DNA of 64,000 nt from Acorus gramineus (Eukaryota > Streptophyta > Magnoliopsida > Acorales > Acoraceae), in NCBI GenBank assembly GCA_030737835.1, contig JAUJYN010000027.1:1364001-1428000 (forward strand). The letters are read 5' to 3'. Position 1 is the first letter of the stretch. Every line of letters starts with the position of its first letter. A model generated the notes under the pieces. It made no database searches, was not told where the DNA came from, and saw nothing but the letters and a program-made list of their open reading frames with translations. A program made the translations under genes and the position numbers. Below are positions 46,486-57,770 of the stretch, one piece after another.

Positions 46486-49400
46486 TGTTGTGCCTGTGTC
46501 ATTTGGAGAGCTCTGTTTGAAGATTTGGGTACATAATTGTTTTTCCTAAGTTATGTATTCCTGATTTGGTATTTGGATTTGATTTTGTTAAAATCCAAGA
46601 TGAAGAGGTTCAATTATGATTTTATTATGAGATGTCCAGTTTTGAGTTAGCTTTCGCACAGAAGTAGAATTAGATCAACTGGATTCTTGTAGTAAAAGTT
46701 ATGGGTATTTTTCCAAGTATACCTCGGGGATGGAAATTCTGGCAGCAGCCCTGCTCGATGTTTAGCTCTAATTTCTGAATATCTAGAGAGATTATTTGAT
46801 CATGGCAAAAACATGAAAGTTGTAGATAATCTTCTTTGCTTTCCATCGGTCTTGGAATCAAGCAATTTGGAGCTATATCGAGGAAGTTATGGCTGTTCCA
46901 GTGAAGCTTGCGCAGAATTTCTAGTCGAAGGGCAACCTAGTCATTTCTCCTTAAGATATTTTGATAAATATCTTTCTCCTCTCTCTTCCCCTCCCAAATC
47001 CCACGTAAACCTCTGCTGAGGCTCTCTCTTTCACCCTTTCAAGCCCCCCTTGTGTTTGTGTTTTTGCCTAAGAGAGATGGTGAAGGAGGTGGTGCTTGTG
47101 CATGAGGGTTTGTTCAAGTGTTGTGTGTTGTGTTTGTTCCCCTCTCTCTCAAGCTCCCTTTGCATGTTCCCCCCCCCCTGTTTTGCTGCCATGGAGGGCT
47201 GAGGAGGCCGAGGAGAGGTGGTGGTGGCCCCGGTGGCGGCGTTTCGGTGCGCGAAAGGGCCCCCGAACTTCCCCCTTTCGTTCCCCTTCCAAGGTGAGCT
47301 CCTCCCCTTCTTTCTTGGTTTTCTTGGCTTAAGGGGTTGGTTGGGAGGTCATGCATACTAGGTAGTTGGTTTAGGGTGTGTGTGAGGGGTTGGGAAGGGT
47401 GAAAAAGGGGTTAGGATGGCTTGGGTGCGCGCTGGGCGCGGTCTGCGCGCGTGCGCGGGCAGGCGTGCGCGCAGGCGGGCGCTGGTGGGCGCAGTCGGGC
47501 GCACAGTCGCGCGCGGGTGCCGGGAGTGCGCGCGGGTGCGCGCGGGTGCAGGCGCTAGCGGGGGTGCGAGCAGGGGTGCGCGCGGGAGTGCGCGCGGGCA
47601 GGGCGCCTGGGTGCGGAGCTGGGGACCAATGCGCGCGCGCGCGTGCGCGTGCGTGCGTGCATGTGCTGGGGCGTGTACGGGGTGCTGCGCGTGGGGCGCG
47701 GGGTGGACGCGCGGGCGCACACGAGCCTGCGCGTGCGTGCGGCAGTGCGTCGGGGCGCGCGGCAGTGCGCCGATGGTGCCGGGGTGTGTGCGTGCGTGTG
47801 CATTCGTGCGTGCGCGTGCGGGGGGCCATGCATGTGGCTGCCCGGGGGTTCGGGTTGGTGTCGGGGCACTCGGACTCGGGTGCGTACTCGCGTGCTCGCA
47901 TGCGTGCGAGCCTGTATGCATGCTTGTCCAAGTGTGGGGTATTTCTAATCATTTCTTTTTATAAATTGTGTTGTTTCTCACCAGTTGGATGCCCCTACTT
48001 TACAGATCTCGTTGGATGGGATGCGCGAGGTCTCGGATCGTAAGGTGAGTGGTTTGATTCCAATCCCCCCCCCCTCTCTAGGGATGCGCTCGACCTGCGT
48101 AGGCGCGCGTCGCGCATCGTTGGGGTCCCCTAGCTATTATATGTAGATGCTATGCATGCACCCTTATATGAAAAATATGATGCTATGCATGCCACCCTAG
48201 ACTTGTGTGCTAGGGATATGCACCCACACATGAGGTATAGAGGCCCGTACATGCCTGGACACCATGTTCTGTACTTAAGAGCCTTAAACTATGCATGCAT
48301 GATTAATATGTAGTATGCATGCCACCCTAGACCTTGTATGTTAGAGACTTGCACCCTTAGGATATGTGTAAGAGCCATGCATCCTGACACCATGTTTCGA
48401 GCTAGGAAAGCCTCGACCTATGCATGTGTCCTATTAGTTTAATTTATTTAAATCAAATGCGAGTTATTGATAATTAGCATGCTTAGTGAATATTATAACC
48501 TTGAGGTTATAATATAGGCTTCCCCGCATCTTAGTTATGCGCCCTGAAGGAATTCTGAAGAATTCATGACATTAGTAGAGTCTCCCTTCTCTGGATTAAG
48601 GGGCCTTGCGAAGTCAGCGTTGAGACCCAGGCTAGGGTACTCCGTGTTCCTTGTTTGGTTGTCGGGATATCCTATATCGGGACCTCATGGTGCCCTCCCA
48701 AGGTTTCTTTTTTCCAGTTAAGGAATACCGTGGATCCAAGTGGATCGTATCCGTGTGAGTAGGCTGTTCCTCTTCCCTTCGTTGGATCCGTATAGAGACT
48801 GCCCCAGCGTTAGACAGGCCTTCCTGACAGAGGGCTCCCATCAGTAGGCACCTCCTGATTTGGGTTCGAACTGTGCTGAATTGTGGGAGTGGACCAGGCG
48901 GCCTACGGAGTGGAGGAGAGACTATCGGTGGACCAAGGGTGATTAACAGCCTAGTCAGTCCCAAAAGCCCATGTTACCCTGTGAGGGTGAGGGTGAGGGT
49001 GTGGTGGGTCGGCGATGTAGCGACCCATTGGATTGTGTAGTCATTGCCACTTAGAGGCTATGATTGATTTGAGGTTCATATGATTTGTGATGCATAGTTT
49101 GGTGCCATTCACTGAGTGTGTGGCCAGGTAGAGGCTACCTGGAAGAGGGTTAACGAATGATGTCGCGAGCGTGGAATCGCTCTCCCCTTCGTTGGATCCG
49201 ATGTAGGAACTCCTCGACTTTACAGTCCAGGGAGAGGCTACCGGTGGACCAGGGGTGTAGAGCAGTCTAAGTCTCTCCCAAAGTCCCAAGATGTCTCCTT
49301 CCAGGAGTGAGGGTGTGGATGAGGCGAAGACGCGTCCATCGTGACCCATTCGTTGTTCGACCGTTCCCATAGATGTTGGGTCCGGTCTTGTGATGGATGT

Positions 49401-50171
49401 TGAAGGACATCGATGGGCAATTATCTAGATGTAGATGATCCAGTAGTGTTGAGTAGACCAGTAAGTCCGGGTCTCTTCAACCGACGGCATGGTCTCTTGA
49501 CCAGTAAGTCCGGGTCTCTTCGACCGACGGCATGGGCTCTTGACCAGTAAATCCGGGTCTCTTCGACCGACGGTATGGTCTCTCCCCATAAGTCCCAAGA
49601 GACTTCTTTCGAGAGTGAGGGTGGGGGTGAGGTTGGTCGCGCTGCCGCGTGACCCAGTGATCATTGGGTTTCTACCCATGTTTTTCCTAGAAAAAGGGAG
49701 CTGATTTATGTATTTGAACTGGAGAATGGTGATTGGTTTCCAGCCACTCACTGAGCTTGTAGCTCACCCCCCGCATACTGTTTCTTTTCAGGGGCAGTGT
49801 TTGGCGTGGAGCTCAAGCTTTCCTGTGGCGTGGTCTTATGGGCATTTGAGCTTTCTTCCGGCGGGTGGCGAGTGCGAGGCTGTCAGTATTCCTAGGGTCT
49901 TTTATGCTTTGTAAATCGTGCATGTGGCACATGTTGTATTTTCTTTGGTCTAGACTTGGCTTCCACAGGACATTGATTGTGTATTCGGGTCTGTAATAAT
50001 GTTTTTGATTTACAGACATTGTATTTATTATGCTTCCGCTTTTCAGTGAGTTATCTTTATCTTGCTTTGCCGCCTTGTGTATTGTTGTTGGTGTCTTTAT
50101 TGACCTTAGGTATTGATAGCTGATATTATACTTTATTATTGCCACATCTCGGGGACGCCTGGGGCGTGACA
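46486..50171 (+). repeat. 5' LTR of family B element B4 (3686 bp)
   Basis: It runs from TGTTGTGCCTG to GGGGCGTGACA and is followed by a primer site, so it is a 5' LTR. Donor AAG^GTGAGC at 47294, acceptor CTTTACAG ending 48005, exon equivalent 48006-48044, donor AAG^GTGAGTGG at 48045. From about 48240 to 49125 it resembles family A LTRs (including the 115-bp module at 48600-48716); after about 49130 it resembles family B. It is a mosaic LTR. Confidence 0.9.
49456..49584 (+). repeat. 43-bp triplication in B4 LTR
   Basis: Units starting GACCAGTAAGTCCGGG begin at 49456, 49499 and 49542. Other LTRs have a single unit here. It is a local expansion private to this copy among those visible. Confidence 0.88.
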
Positions 50172-50374
50172 ATAAAGGTGGTATTAGAGCCTGGTCCTGT
50201 CAGAGCCTAAGTCTAGTCATATAGATGATGAGTCGTAGGATTGTCATGCGAGTACTCTTGTGTTAGAAGTTATCTTAGGTTGCTGACATGCCTCTTCGCA
50301 TCTGTTGACGTGGACGTGACCCCCCTAGACCCACCCTTAAGTTGTCGACTGGGTCGACTGGTTAGGGTCAGTTG
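50172..50374 (+). pseudogene. gag: B4 primer site, leader and truncated gag start
   Basis: The primer site at 50179-50190 reads TGGTATTAGAGC, a C-to-T change from the iMet-tRNA complement. A leader related to A1 and B1 follows. The ATG at 50288 starts MPLRIC and stops at TGA 50306-50308, matching the B1 lesion. The element is cut at 50374 by LTR A4; no further pol sequence continues from it. Confidence 0.85.
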
Positions 50375-52010
50375 TGTCACGCCCCGAGCGTCCCCGAGAC
50401 GCGGCAAGTGTATATAAAATATCATAATCTACACAGGAGGTCAATAATATATCATACACAAGCAACCAGAATGACACACAGACAACAAAAGCAGGACTGA
50501 CATGATATATACACCAAATGCGGATAACTAAAAACTGAATCTGTAATCAAAACACACTACAGACTCCATACATAATCACATGTCCTGTGAGAGCCAATAT
50601 ACATACAAGGACATCCAAATACAACACAAACGCGTGCCCAAGCACGGAAAATAATACATACAAGCTCAAGGGATGCTGATAGCCTCTGATACTCGCGGGA
50701 CGTGGCGCTACTCCGCTACTGATGAAGTCCCTCGGGGAGCTCCTCCTCCAGATCCGACTCAGATGACACTGAAGAGAAAATATTATGCGAGGGGTGAGCC
50801 ACACGCTCAGTGAACGGCACAACCCATGCATCACAGACAATATTGACCACAACCAGATAATTCTTAACATCCACAACCACATTACCATAGCCACAAATAA
50901 CAACAATTCCTCAACTAGTGGGTCGCTAACGCCAACCCACTACACCCTCACCCTCACCCTCAATGGGTGACCAAGGATATTGGGACTAATCAACATCCAA
51001 TCACAAATCCAGCGGGTCGCTTCCGCCAACCCGCTACACCCTCACCCTCACCCCTCAAGGGGTGACCAAGGATATTGGGACTAACTGCACCAAAACCAAC
51101 GGGTCGCTTCCGCCAACCCGCCACACCCTCACCCTCACCCTTCAATGGGTGACATAGGATTTTGGGACTTACAATCCAGTGGGTCGCCACATCGCCGGCC
51201 CACCATACCCTCACCCTCACCCTCAATAGGTGACCTAGGCTCTTGGGACTGACTAGGCTGTTGGTCACCCTTGGTCCACCGATAGTCTCTCCTCACTCCG
51301 TAGGTCGTTTGGCCACTCCCACGTTCAGCACAGTCCTTCTACCAGATCAGGAGGTGCCTACTACTGGGAGCCCCTGCACGGGACAACCTGTCTAACGCTG
51401 AGGTAGTCTCTACACGGATCCAACGAAGGGAAACAGAACGGCCTATCCATCGCATATGATCCACTCGGATCCGCAGACAACACATCATAACAACACTAAT
51501 GTTTTGAATTCCTCAGAACCCACCAGGGCGCATAACTACGATGCGGGGAACATGCATAAGGTTATAACAAGGGTGGAATATCATTGGGGGAAAGAAACTC
51601 GGGAGGGCAGCGTGAGTTCCCGTTATAGGACACCCCGACAACCAAACAAGGAACACGGTGTACCCTAACCCGGGTCTCACCGCTGTCCTCGCAAGGCCCC
51701 TCCCCTATAATATTCACTATAACATGCAATTTAACAAATACTAGCATTTAATTTAATAAATAAACTAGTAGGGCACATTCATCGGTCGGGCTTCCTAGCA
51801 TGGAACCAGGGAACATGCTGCATGGCTCATACACAGATCCTAAGGGTGCAAGTCCCTAACATGCAAAGTCTAGGGTAACATGCATTCTACAATTAAATCA
51901 TGCTCACATGATATACATATTACACATGCCAATATCTATCCATGGTGCCCCAGGAGAGGTCGGTATACGCCCAAGTGCGTATAACACTCGAGCTCCTCCC
52001 ACAGCCCCCG
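50375..52010 (-). repeat. Family A LTR fragment A4
   Basis: It begins TGTCACGCCCCGAGCG and follows the family A right-hand LTR to about GGTGCCCCAGGAGAGG...CAAGTGCGTATA (51945-51985), then breaks into a different LTR within about 30 bp. It contains four tandem hairpin modules (50915-51245) and one 115-bp module (51587-51700). Confidence 0.83.
50915..51245 (-). repeat. Four-copy tandem hairpin/GTGAGG array
   Basis: Four units of about 80-90 bp each have a short dyad, then CACCCTCACCCTCACCC, then GGTGAC..AGGATATTGGGACT. Dyads on the plus strand: AGTGGGT/ACCCACT, AGCGGGT/ACCCGCT, CGGGT/ACCCG, and GTGGGTCG/CGGCCCAC. In the second unit both strands of the stem changed together. A1 has two such units and A3 has one. 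Confidence 0.8.
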
Positions 52011-52481
52011 ACGCTGGTGGGGCTGTGGCGGCGTTTCGGTGCGCGAAGGGCCCCCGAACTTCCCCCTTTTGTTCCCCTTCCAAGGTGAGCTCCTCCCCTT
52101 CTTTCTTGGTTTTCTTGGCTTAAGGGGTTGGTTGGGAGGTCATGCATACTAGGTAGTTGGTTTAGGGTGTGTGTGAGGGGTTGGGAAGGGTGAAAAAGGG
52201 GTTAGGATGGCTTTGGTGCGCGCTGGGCGCGGTCTGCGCGCGTGCGCGCGCAGGCGAGCGCTGGTGGGCGCAGTCGGGCGCACAGTCGCGCGGAAGTGCA
52301 CGCGGAAGTGCACGCGGAAGTGCGCGCGGGTGCGTGCGCGAGGGTGCAGGCGCGAGCGGGGGGTGCGAGCGTGCGCGCGCGCGGGCAGGGCGCCTGGGCG
52401 CGGGGCAGGGCGCCTGGGCAAGCGCCTGGGCGCGGAGCTGGGGACCAGTGCGCGTGCGTGCGTGCGCGTGCTAGGGCGTGT
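52011..52481 (+). repeat. B4-like LTR fragment
   Basis: GGCGGCGTTTCGGTGCGCG through TTAGGATGGCTT and the start of the CpG-rich block closely match 47232-47660. It may be a piece of the B4 3' LTR or a separate insertion. It breaks at 52481, where AAGGGGAGAACGATTCC begins. Confidence 0.75.
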
Positions 52482-53801
52482 AAGGGGAGAACGATTCCAC
52501 GCTCGCAATATCATTCGTTAGCCCTCTCCCGGGTAGCCTCTACCTGGTACACTCCCACGATCAGTACTCCCTCGAGCGCATCGGTGGTACCTACGGATGG
52601 GAGCCCTCTGTCAGGACAGCTACAACCCAGGCCTTTTCAACACGGACGACATTGGGAGTAAACATTCCATGTTCGCAAAGCGAACCCATGCAAATCAACT
52701 ACTCTCGATAATCACATATCGAAGAGAGCGAACACTATTGTACTCCCACATGGTTGCGTCGTTCGGACACAAGGGGGTTGCCTCTGCTCTCACACAGAAA
52801 TAATCCCAAGGCACATAACCTAACAGGTGGTTCATATACACGCCTAGCACGGGTAGGCCTAGCCTAATGCCCCACTACCGGCTTAACAAAACCGATAAGG
52901 TAATGAATTCTCCTGAATTCCAAACGAGTGCATCGCTCGGATGCACGGGGCGATTACATCGCTAGCGCTCTAACTAATAAGGTACAACCCGGCAGCGGGT
53001 CATACCCACGCCTATTTCAGATAGGCCTATCAGTTTTTAACATGCGCATATAAATATATCCAGGAGAATTATATCTAGCTATGTGCATGAACCATATGCA
53101 CAATCATCTAATAATTATAGGGACACTCCCTAACATGGATTTACATCGTAATAAATCATACAACATGCATACATGGTCATTAATCACATAAGCACACAAG
53201 GCCTAACTTAAGCATGCGTTGGATATCGCCAACTTAAAAGAAAGGGTCAAACGCGATCTCGTGCACTAACAGGTGCATGCCAATATTCCAAACGAACTTG
53301 AGTCGAGTAGGAAATCGCATCTACTTACTCAGTTCGTTCAGAGGGAGAGGGCGAGAGAGATCATCATCTCATGAAGCTGGTCATAGCTTTGCCCCATTAG
53401 CATGGGCGCAACAACTACACCACGCCCTCGTGTCTTATCACAAGGGAATATTAGGCAGGTGCCCGTTATTAACCCAGACTTATTCATGCTAGATATTCCA
53501 ATTAATATGGTGGGAGTAGTATTACAATACTACCTAAGGCATGCCATATTCTATACATCCATACACATTACCAAAAATACATGCCCATACTAGAGGGGCT
53601 CATGCAACACAATCATTCATACATGAATACAATACATGTATATAAGCCTAGCATGCAAGATATCTACATATTATAGCTTAAGCATGGCCATACTACTTAT
53701 CTACACAAGTAGTATAGCTAGGGGGCCCCATCGATGCGCGACGCGCGACTACGCGTGTCGAGCGCATCCCGAGAGGGGGGGGGGGATTGGATCGAACCAC
53801 T
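52482..53801 (-). repeat. Family B LTR fragment, minus orientation
   Basis: It matches the middle of the B3 LTR (about 33235-34600) in the same orientation, including the stretch open for 71 codons at 53277-53492. It is cut at 53801 by the B5 LTR start in GAACCACT. Confidence 0.82.
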
Positions 53802-55002
53802 TGTTGTGCCTGTGTCATTTGGAGCGCTCTGTTTGAAAATTTGGTTACATAATTTTTTTCCTTGAAATTATGTATTTCCAATTTGGTTTTTGGATTTGAT
53901 TTTGTTAAAATCCAAGATGAAGAGGTTAAAATATGAGCTTACCTTGAGATGTCCAGTTTTGAGTTAGCTTTCGCACAGAAGTGGAATTAGATCAACTTGA
54001 TTCTTGTAGTAAAAGTTATGGGTATTTTTCCAAGTATACCCCGGGGATGGAAATTCTGGCGGCAGCCCTGCTTTATGTTTAGCTCTAATTTCAGAATAGC
54101 TGGAGGGATTATCTGATCTTGGCATAAACATGAAAGTTGTAGATAATCTTCTTAGCTTTCCATCGGTCTTAGAATTGTGCAATTCGGAGCTATATCGAGG
54201 AAGTTATGGCTGTTCCAGTGAAGCTTGCGCAGAATTTCTAGTCAAAGGGCGACTAGGTCTTTTCTCCTTAAGATATTTTTGATAAATATCTCTCTCTCTC
54301 TCTCCCCTCCCAAATCCCACGTCGAATACCAATTTCTTGCCCTCTCCTCTCTCTTTCAAACCCCCCCCTTGGTGTTTGTGAAAATGCCCCAAAGAGATGG
54401 TGAAGGAGATGGTGCAAGTGCTTGAGTAGGTTTGTGTGGGTGTGTTGTTGTGGATTATCTCCTCTCTCAAGCTCGCTTTGCATGAATCACCCCCCCCCCC
54501 TGATTTGCAGCCATGGAGGAGGCTGAGGAGGGCTGAAGGTGGTGGTGTGGGTGGTGGCGGTTGAGGTGGTCGCGGGTGCGTCGAGGGCCCCCGAACCCCC
54601 CCCCCCTTTTGTTCCCCCTCCAAGGTGAGCTACTCCCCTACTTTTTCTTGATTTTTATGGCTTGGGGGATGTTGGGGAGGTCATGGATGCTAGGTAGAGG
54701 TGTTAGGGTGTGTGTGAGGGGTTGGGAAGGGTTAAAATGAGGTTAGGACGGCTTGGGCGTGCGCTGGGCGCAGTCTGCGGGCGTGCCCGCGCAGGCCCGT
54801 GCGCAGGCGGGCGCTGGCAGGCTCTGGCGGGCGGGCAGACGCGCGGAAGCGCGTGCACGCTGGTGCGCGGGTGCGCGCGGGAGTGCGGGCGGGTGCAGGC
54901 GTGAGCGGGGATGAGAGCGGGGGCGCGCGCGGGAGTGCTGCGCGGGGGGCGCAGTGCGCGCCGGGGCGCGTGGGCTGGACGCGCGGTGTGCGCGGGCGCG
55001 CG
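53802..55002 (+). repeat. Family B LTR B5, left part
   Basis: It starts TGTTGTGCCTGTG. A pyrimidine-rich leader and donor CCAAG^GTGAGC at about 54625 precede the CpG-rich block (about 54740-55002), where A2 is inserted. It resumes at 63033. Confidence 0.87.
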
Positions 55003-57139
55003 TGTCACGCCCCAGGGCGGCCGTCCCCGGGACGCGGCAAGTGTATATATGATATCAGCAGTCTAAATAGGAGGTCAATAATATACCCTAAACAAAATCA
55101 ACAATTTCAACACAGACAACAATGAGGCTGACATGATATATACACAAATAGCGGAAGCTAAAAGACTGAATCTGTAACTCAAAGACATATTACAGACTCG
55201 ATACATAATCAACTGTCCTGTGAGAGCCAATATATGCAATGGCATCAAATATAATACAAACAGGTGCCCAAGCACATAATACAATACATACAAATCAAAA
55301 AGGGATGCTGATAGCCTCTAACACTCGCGAAAATGTGGCGCAGCACCGCTACTGCTGAGGTCCCTCGGGGAGCTCCTCCTCCTGGTCCGACTCAGATAGT
55401 ACTGGAGAAAAATATATGCGAGGGGTGAGCCACACGCTCAGTGAATAGCACAACCCATGCATCACAATTCATATTAACCACAATTAATTATTCAAGCCTC
55501 AAAGTGGCAGGAACTACACAATCCAGTGAGTCGCAACATCGTGAACCCACCACACCCTCACCCTCACCCCTCAATAGGTGACATAGGATATTGGGACTGA
55601 CTAGGCTGTTAATCACCCTTGGTCCACCGATAGTCTCTCCTCCACTCCGTAGCCGCTTGGCCTACTCCCACACTTCAGCACAGTCCGAATCCAAATCAGG
55701 AGGTACCTATTGATGGGAGCCCTTTGACGGGATGGCCTTTCTAACGCTGGGGCAGTCTCTATACGGATCCAACGAAGGGAACAAAAACAGCCTATCCATA
55801 CGCCTTGCCGAGCCCCTGCCCGCATGCCCGGACACGCTGCCAAGCCTCCCGGGTGCACCGCGCGCTCACTGAGCCCCAGCGCAGCAACTCGCGTGCACAA
55901 CCGCACGCCCTGCGCCCCAGCGCAGCACCCCGCGCGCACCACCCGCTCGCCTCACCGCGCGCGCACAGCACGCCTTGCGCCTCTGCGCAGCGCTCCGCGC
56001 TCACGCCCCCGCACGGCCCCCTGGGCGCAGCACCCGCACTCGGCCCCGCGCGCACAGCACGCACTGCGCCTCTGCGCAGCGCCCAGCGCGCAGCACCCGC
56101 ACACTCCTGCTCCACCCGCACGCACGCCCGTGCGCACGCGCGCGTGCCCTGCCAGCCTGCTCTGCCTGCCCTGCCTGCCCTGCCTGCCTTGCCTGCCTGC
56201 CCGCGCGCGCAGGCCCGATGAGCCCGCACTGCCCGAGCCGGCCTACCACCCCAACCGCCACCAACGGCCCCCAACAGCCACCAAAACCACCATGGAAACC
56301 ATACATACCCAAAAACACCTCCTAATCATGCATCTAAGCAAGAAAGGAAGGAAAGAAACCTTACCCTAGGAGAGGAAGAGAAGGGGAGGAAGAACGGGTG
56401 CTCTTCGCGCACCGAAACACCACCTCCAAGGCCTCCACCACCAAGATCTCCAACTCAGCCTAAGAGGGATGAAATCAGAGGAGAAAAGAGGGTAAGAGAG
56501 GGGGTCACACATGTGGGAATTCGAATCCGAGACCACCGGAAGGTAGATCGGGAGCTCACCTATTCTTTCTCTTCTTAGGGTTTTTGATTTCCACCTCTAG
56601 AACTAGGTCAAAAGGAAGGATTAAAGAGAGGGAGAGAGAGAAAAATTTGGAGAAGATGATGAATAGGGGGGCTGATGTTGTCGTGGGATTTCTTTATACT
56701 CACACACCACACCACACACTCTCACACCCTCAATTAGTGAAAAAAGATTAGGTTAAGCTAGGATTAGGGAGGTTTAAGTGCACTTTGACTTGGGTCAACC
56801 CATCCACACTAGAAAACAAAGGGGGTTTACCAAGTCATGGGCCCACATTTGACCAAGTCAAGTCTCCCAATGACTTCTCGCTCGGTCAAAACCCGGATAC
56901 GCTTCGGAACTGTGAAATTCTGAAACATTACCGGAATTCGATGAAATTTTCGTGAGTGGCTTGGAATGGTACCAGGACACATAATATGCAGTTAGATTTT
57001 CAATCGGAGCCCTCAACCTCAGGGTGATAGCTAAAATTCCAAAATTTTATCGGTTCCGATCGAAAAAAACGAAGAAGTTGAAAAACTGCCATAATGTCCC
57101 AATGGTTACCAGAAGGTTAAAAGTGACAGATATATAACA
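55003..57139 (-). repeat. 3' LTR of A2 with internal deletion
   Basis: It runs from TGTCACGCCCC to ATATATAACA. Relative to the 5' LTR about 930 bp are missing: CAGCCTATCCATAC joins directly to GCCGAGCCCCTGCC at about 55800, whereas in the 5' LTR these lie at about 60738 and 61684. The missing part includes the micro-exon equivalent and both 115-bp modules. CCTGCC repeats lie near 56160-56210. Confidence 0.92.
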
Positions 57140-57155
57140 TTCTTCCCCCCTTAGG
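57140..57155 (-). promoter_or_regulatory. Polypurine tract of A2
   Basis: The minus strand reads CCTAAGGGGGGAAGAA, next to the LTR start TGTTATATAT. It agrees with A1. Confidence 0.9.
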
Positions 57156-57187
57156 AAATTTTGTCCTCAAAATAAATACAAAAACAT

Positions 57188-57770
57188 CTAGGAAGGGAAG
57201 AGATGCGGATACACGTCACACAAAGCGTCCTCGAGCTCCCAAGTGGCCTCGGCACCGGAACGGTGCTGCCATTGCACCTTGACCAACTAGACCGTCTTGG
57301 TGCGGAGCCCTTTCTCACGGCGGTCCAGGATCTCAATCGGCTGCTCCCCGAATGACAAGTCCAGCTCGAAGACGAGCGGCTCGAACGGGATGACGTGAAC
57401 AGGATCGTGGACGCAACCCGCACCCAACCGCGATGCCTCGGAGCAAAATACGAACCCACCCCTCCCAGACGGAAGGGTAAGAACTGGCGTTGAGGTGAGC
57501 CTTCGCTTAAACTCCAGGAAGCTCTCCTCGCAAGACGGGGACCATTCGAACCGAACATCCTTCCGAGAGAGGCGGTTAGGAGGTACAGCTATCTTCGAGA
57601 AACCCTCGACAAACCTCCTGCAATAACCCGCCAAGCCCAAGAAGCTCCGAATCTCTGTGGGGTTCGACGGTCGACGCCAATTTGACACGGCGAGCATCTT
57701 GACCGGGTCCACAGATATGCCCTCGCCGGAAATCACGTGGCCCAGAAAACCATACGCTCCAACCAAAACT
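57188..57770 (-). pseudogene. pol: Fused RT and integrase-tail remnant of A2 pol
   Basis: On the minus strand the RT thumb/connection ([48 protein letters not shown]) runs to the start of RNase H, then joins in frame to the integrase C-terminus ([18 protein letters not shown]). The joined frame ends at TAG 57287-57289 after KTV, where A1 has CAG. Beyond it the same frame encodes LVKVQWQHRSG..ATWELED..YPHLF, ending at 57188. The deletion removed RNase H and the integrase core, so no active enzyme can be made. Confidence 0.88.

Noticed and set aside
50915..51245. CRISPR-like spaced repeats
   Set aside because: This is a plant genome. The repeats are tandem LTR modules without unique spacers, and no cas genes are present.
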